Positions 59,399 through 64,000 of a DNA stretch of 64,000 bases are shown here, piece after piece. The DNA is from Echinometra lucunter (lineage: Eukaryota; Echinodermata; Echinoidea; Camarodonta; Echinometridae): the NCBI GenBank assembly GCA_029962745.1, contig CM057161.1, positions 12,148,436-12,212,435 of the forward strand, read 5' to 3'. Position numbers and translations under genes: made by a program. The notes beneath the pieces were generated by a model. That model was not told where the DNA came from, did not search any database, and saw only the letters and a list, made by a program, of their open reading frames with translations. How positions within the stretch are numbered: the stretch's first letter is position 1; each line of letters begins with the position of its first letter.

Positions 59399-59660
59399 AG
59401 AAACTAGAGAGAGAAAGGGGGGTACAAAAAAATTGAAAAGAAGAGAAAGGAAATAAAGAGATAGATATGAGAGATTGAAAGGGGTGAAAGGAAGAGGGGA
59501 GAAGTGAGGGTGAGGAAGAGTGTGTTGTTTGTGATGGAGGGATCGAGAATAGAACTTGGGAGATACGAGAAAGAGATGAGGGAAGGAAAGAGAGGAGGGG
59601 GGGGGGGGGAGAAAGATAGATAGGGAGAACTGGAACTTGGGAGATAAAAGAGAGAGGTGT
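59399..59660 (+). repeat. Purine-rich low-complexity tract
   Basis: GA/GGA-rich plus strand over about 260 bp, with a 12-G run near 59597-59609. Confidence 0.85.
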
Positions 59661-60837
59661 TAAAATGGGAAATGTTTTAAGTGGTGCAGCGGGGGAGTTA
59701 CATCAGCAACATTTCTGGTGAGTTCTGATAAACATGATAAAGACATAACACTTCAATAAAACCTGACTTTTAGAATATGAGGATGGTTTACGCTTTAGAT
59801 CATTCGAAAAGATAATTTAATAATGTTGCCCTTTCTGAATATCATGACAATCAAAGGTGAATGCAGAGATGACGCAAGGCTAGAAGACAGTGAAAAGGTG
59901 ACGTGGGTTTGAAAAGAATGAATGAAGGAATTGAGAAAAGGGAGAGAGAAATCATGACAAAGAAGGACTGATTATTGACCTTTCGCATGAATTTTGGATA
60001 ACCCTACCATTACGACATCAAATTTGTGTATTTGAACATCATTTTCGCCACTCCTCGGGACATAATACCAAGTGAGTAAATATAATTATCGATTCTTACC
60101 GCACATATGGTTCATTAAAGCACCCTCTTTCAACATTTCATCTCCATATCTTATTCTAAAGTGAAGAGTGTTGATAATCAGATAAAATAAAGAGGGGAGG
60201 AAACTCGAAATAGCACTCCAGCATTCAAACAAAAACTGAATTATGAACATGGCAAGACAACGTAAATTAATTCCCGCCACTTTATTTTACAAGCCATTCA
60301 TTGTGTTACATTTTAGTGAAACAGTAACACACTTCTTCTGACTTGCTCGCAGACGATAGCCACACGGCATTTCAAAAACTAGGCAAGGCCATTGTGTTTG
60401 AAGCATTGAACAAAAATTAAATGAACAAAGAAAAGAAAGAGAAGAAGAAAAAAAAAATGGAATAGTTTCCGATTACTTGTTAGGCACTCGGGTTGTAGAA
60501 AAAGGTGTCAGAATATAAGGAAGAACCTTCGCTGAAATTGAAATAGAGATGGATTAAATACATGCGGGTATTATTTGATATGCGTTAAGACAAAGTGAAT
60601 GGTATACTCCTACGTCTGACTTTAATTGGTATATTATTCTGTTAGTGGTATTACATATCACTCATTATCTCAACAAGTCGATGTTGAACGCCTCGCACTG
60701 ATGAGGTCTAGTGCAATAAAATGATTACGATGCGCAAACGGCACTTCCACTCAATATCTTAACACGATTGTAAACGCCAAGTGTAATTATTGGAATAAAA
60801 TTATGGTTAAATGATTAGCAGTGTCCTTCCATAATAA
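59661..60837. other. Non-coding stretch, no gene seen
   Basis: AT-rich; a short A/G-rich run near 60427-60458. No recognisable feature. Confidence 0.65.
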
Positions 60838-60991
60838 TTGAAGAAGAAGCCGAAGAAGAAGAAGAAGAAGAAGAAGAAGAAGAAGAAGAAGAAGAAGAAG
60901 AAGAAGAAGAAGAAGAAGATGATGATGATGAAGAAGAAGATGATGAAGGAGAAGAAGAAGAAGAAGAAGAAGAAGAAGAAGAAGAAGAAGG
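60838..60991 (+). repeat. (GAA)n microsatellite with GAT interruptions
   Basis: About 150 bp of AGA/GAA trinucleotides with an inner GAT block near 60917-60945. The Lys-rich frame across it is spurious. Confidence 0.95.
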
Positions 60992-61177
60992 ATTCGAATG
61001 CGCTGAATCTAAAAGTTAAAATCAGTAATCCTTCACTATTTCAAGACGGTTTTATGTAATATAATTGAATTCTTGTCATCCATCATATCTGAATGATACA
61101 ATAACAACTATATCAAAAGAACTTTTTAGGGTTGTCAGTCATAACGGACAAGACAATAATGATCTTTTGTAATACAA

Positions 61178-61265
61178 AGGTGTGGTACAGTCGAGTGGTT
61201 ACTTACTGAACAGGAGATTCAAAGGTCATGAATTCGATACCTAACATGGCACTAATGTCGTTTTA
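61178..61265 (+). mobile_element. tRNA-like SINE head
   Basis: GGTGTGGTACAGTCGAGTGGTTA resembles a Leu/Ser-type A-box arm split by a short spacer, and GGTCATGAATTCGATACC resembles a B box. No SINE core was recognised downstream. Confidence 0.45.
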
Positions 61266-61681
61266 CACGACATACGACCCCTTAAACCTGCACACTCCCC
61301 TCATGCCCTTGAGCCTTGTTCTATCGCATGTTACCCACCAACAGAGACCAGTGTCCCCCATCCTTATTTACGCCCAGACACCAGTGCTCTCTCTTAAGCT
61401 AGAAACACACTACACCAGTGTTTACAAAATAATCATAAATGTATGTGGATCGCGTGCTTATTTATTCTTACTACCTGCCACAAATTTCTCGTGATTTCCA
61501 TATACAGCTATATCATTTTATAGTTATACAGTTCATAAGACCTAAGTCTCACGCGCCTTCTGAAATGTATAGAGATAAAGGTTGCACGAGACCGAAGGCG
61601 CAGGAGTTTGGAAAACCAACAAGGCAGACATGTCGGTCCTCTAAGCATTCTGACCACTACAAGAGACCGAAATTTTAAATG

Positions 61682-62031
61682 TTAAAGGAGAATGAAACCC
61701 TGCCTGTCTCTTTATGAACTCAACATAAGTATGTTGCATCAAATACATTTTCCCCATGATATGTCTTGAGCTAAGAAGGAGACAAGCTGCACATCGAGAG
61801 ATAATGGGGTGTACAAAATTACATATGGAGAGTTGTCCTTCTTAACCTGCCAGCCATTTTGAAGCAACATTGCCAATTTGAGGATCACCATAGAAAGTAA
61901 ATTGAGACTTTTCAAAATTTCATAACTTTCTCATTTCGTAACCCTTTTTGATGGAACTTTTTAAACTTGCTTCTATTCATCCTCTCTATTCATTGAAATT
62001 GATTTTCCCCCAGGGTTTCATTTTCCTTTAA
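61682..62031. mobile_element. MITE, TTAAAGGAGAATGAAACCCTG ends
   Basis: The left end TTAAAGGAGAATGAAACCCT and the right end on the minus strand TTAAAGGAAAATGAAACCCT differ at one base over 20 or more. No coding capacity in about 350 bp. The DNA immediately outside both ends shares ATTCTGACCACT and AAGAGACCGA in direct orientation, as if the element sits between two copies of an older repeat. Confidence 0.7.
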
Positions 62032-62299
62032 GTATTCTGACCACTTTCTTTAAGGCTTTAAGAGACCGACATTTTTGATCTCGCGGCCTGCCAGTCTGCT
62101 GGGGTGTCGAGTATTTCATCGTTGAATTAAGAAACATAAAACAAAAATGAAATGAAAGAACAGAAAAAGTTTCCATGCTAATCTTTGAATATCACTTCGC
62201 TTTGATCAGGTTGACTGATTTTTTTTTCTTTCTGTCTTTACCTCTCCCCTTCCTTCTTTTCTTCTCCTCCTTGGCATGTGATGTAGAAGCTCTGCTGGT

Positions 62300-62494
62300 C
62301 TCTGTTTTCATTTTCATTCTTGTTCCTTCTTCCTTTTGTTAGAATTTTTTTTTGCATGGGAATATTGGTTTCCATATCTTATGTCCCCCTTTTCCCCTTC
62401 TTTTTCTTTGTTATTGTATTTTTATTATGTTTTATGATTGGTACTTTGAAAAATGAAAATGAAATAAAATCTTTGAATCTGAATCTGAATCTGA
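62300..62494 (+). mobile_element. LINE-like 3' end with (TCTGAA)n tail
   Basis: A T-rich 3'-UTR-like stretch leads to GATTGGTACTTTGAAAAATG, GAAATAAAATCTTTG and three TGAATC hexamers. AATAAA plus a short hexamer tail is typical of several LINE clades. No coding remnant was found, so the family is unknown. Confidence 0.5.
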
Positions 62495-62692
62495 TAATAC
62501 TTGGGTTTTTTCTGTGGACCCTGCAATTATTATTACCCCAGCATTGCCAGGTACCCTTTGATACGCCAGGGACAATTAAGGGGGACATTATGTGTGCAAT
62601 GCACCTTCTTCAACGATTTAAGCACCGAGAGAGGATCGAACCCAGGACCTCTCGTGTAAGAGGCAAGAGCATCCACCACTATACAACATTGT
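62495..62692 (-). mobile_element. tRNA-derived SINE (minus strand)
   Basis: Read on the minus strand: TATAGTGGTGGATGCTCTTG (A-box arm), GAGGTCCTGGGTTCGATCC (near-consensus B box), then a body with AAAGGGTACCTGGCAATGCT and a TAATAATAATT tail. The core matches the SINE at 6010-6256. Its tail abuts the hexamer tail of the LINE-like 3' end in a tail-to-tail arrangement. Confidence 0.8.
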
Positions 62693-62766
62693 TTCCACTG
62701 TGATTACTGTTAATATCTTGCAGTATGATTTATTCACCCTACTTCTAGTCCTTGTCTAATCACTCC

Positions 62767-62984
62767 CAGGGGCGACGCCAGGGTATAGGGAGCAAGATGA
62801 CCCATAGGTAAGTTTATTTATGTTTTAAATGGAAAAAATGGGGGTATTAGTTACATGATCCAACCCTCTTTTTTCCAATACTGTTCTTTCTTCTTTCCCC
62901 TTTTCCCCCTTCTTTTTCCCCTCTCTTTTTCTTTTTTGGTAGCTTGAAGAAAAAAAAGCACCTCCCCCTGTAGCGCCGCCCCTG
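62767..62984. mobile_element. hAT-type MITE with exact 8-bp target duplication
   Basis: Left end CAGGGGCGACGCCAGGGTAT; right end on the minus strand CAGGGGCGGCGCTACAGGGG. Flanked by ATCACTCC at 62759-62766 and ATCACTCC at 62985-62992, a perfect octamer duplication that places it in hAT. The 218-bp interior is T/C-rich and non-coding. Confidence 0.92.
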
Positions 62985-62992
62985 ATCACTCC

Positions 62993-63710
62993 TTACTTTA
63001 TTTTGCCTCTCTGCAGCTGACACGTCAAACAATAATTGAACATAGATTCAAGTCTATTTCACTGTCCATTACAAGACCATAAACATTCCTCTTCATACAT
63101 TACACCTAATTTCGGCCCATTTTGACCCTCTCTTATTCTCGAAGCAGACACGTGTTTATACCAATTACTGATATCTAGGGACTTTATCTAATAACCCTTA
63201 GATGACTCCAGCAACATCCGTTGTTTTTACCACAAAATTTCATCCAAATTGAAATTAATGAACCTCGTTTTCTGTCCACATCACCCTTATTTTTTGTTGC
63301 TTTCCAATAACCATCATATTAGATAGGGGTGAACAAAGAGTGTTACCCTTGCCATCTCTCAAGTAAGGCTTCGAATTTGGCTATCTTGTTTTCATTGGTT
63401 CGCCCAGTATTCGACCGTTTAACACAAATCCATGTCTTATTCTAATGACTATGACAGTTTCATGAGCGAGTTTATTCTGGGAGTCCCCACAAGTGACAGC
63501 AAGCAATTTGTGGCAGCCGGGCAACCGGGCGAGCTAGGCGGCGGCAATTGTGGCTTACAAAGCAAGTGGTATATAGCTGATATTTTGGAATGATTCTATT
63601 TCAATAACAAAACGAAGGTTCCTTTTGTTCGGACGATTCAACAAATGTCATTTGATACAATGACGTTTGTTTCCTTTTGTTTTCATTAATTTGTGAGTAA
63701 GTGAAACCGA
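62993..63710. other. Non-coding stretch, no gene seen
   Basis: Only short uninformative frames. CAGCCGGGCAACCGGGCGAG near 63515 is locally CpG-rich. Confidence 0.6.
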
Positions 63711-64000
63711 ACACTCTAAGAAAATGAAGGTGTAGTTTTACACACCAAATGCTACAACAGCAGCACCTTTTGTAGGGATGCGCCCTTTTGTACTTGTTTG
63801 CACTAAAAATGCCCATATGTACCCTTAAAGGTGCAATTATGCACCTTAAGGGTGTAGACAATTTTTGCATCCAAAGGGGTGCGAATTTGCACCTTCCCTA
63901 AATGGTACAATTCTGTACCCTTAAGGGTGCAAAATGTAGTGCACTGCACCCTTAATAGTGCGTAATGCTTCTTTGGGTGCAAAGTTGCACCCTTAAAGGA
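63711..64000. mobile_element. MITE with repeated GGTGCAA/TTGCACC words, copy 3, cut by window end
   Basis: It starts ACACTCTAAGAAAATGAAGG and follows, in order, the minus-strand sequence of copy 1: CAGCAGCACCTTTTG, CCCTTTTGTACTTGTTTGCA, AATGCTTCTTTGGGTGCAAA. It is therefore inserted in the opposite orientation. The right end lies beyond the window. Confidence 0.85.

Overview
The window is non-coding DNA from a repeat-rich eukaryote, most likely a marine deuterostome, with a sea urchin or another echinoderm as my best guess. The basis for the guess is the class of repeats: tRNA-headed SINEs with a conserved GGGTACCTGGCA core, palindromic MITEs with GGGCCCCGTTTCATAAA ends, TA-flanked MITEs, long CT/GA, TTC and ATT microsatellites and frequent G or C homopolymers. 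The species is an inference; no marker gene is present. I found no intact protein-coding gene, rRNA, functional tRNA or CRISPR array. The only recognisable protein-coding relics are two fragments of non-LTR retrotransposon reverse-transcriptase ORFs, at 37.8 kb and 39.2 kb.

Layout. 1-11.8 kb: unique intergenic or intronic DNA holding two TA-flanked MITEs, a composite hAT-like element with a SINE inside it, and a large polypyrimidine tract. 11.8-29.4 kb: two copies of one segment of about 8.5 kb (copy A 11797-20497, copy B 20998-29403) on either side of an exactly 500-N gap. Copy A ends and copy B begins at the gap edges, as expected if two contigs of one locus (two haplotypes) were placed side by side rather than merged. 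A genuine tandem duplication is the alternative. 29.4-30.3 kb: a pyrimidine-rich minisatellite, also the sequence in which copy A breaks off. 30.4-37.8 kb: unique DNA with a palindromic MITE, a TTC array, a possible TATA-type promoter and a CpG-dense patch. 37.8-39.6 kb: retrotransposon debris around a second 500-N gap. 40.3-41.6 kb: a palindromic MITE and a 505-bp fold-back element. 42-51 kb: microsatellites, a minisatellite, a SINE and a fresh 57-bp tandem duplication, ending at a third 500-N gap. 51.8-64 kb: several MITEs (hAT type with 8-bp target duplications, TA type, palindromic type) and tRNA-derived SINEs.

Two results stand out. First, comparing copies A and B gives a built-in divergence assay. 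Background difference is about 2-3% where I aligned it, but 15259-15678 has no substitution in 420 bp and 16107-16905 has only two, so these blocks are candidates for constraint or gene conversion. The same comparison shows a retroposon insertion with its empty site, and argues against coding for most short ORFs in the duplication. Second, several unrelated-looking MITEs share one plan: CACT-type ends next to TA, with an interior made by repeating one short palindromic word that differs by family (GGTGCAA/TTGCACC, TTGGTCA/TGACCAA, GTTTATAAAC). This may be a coherent and under-described element class.
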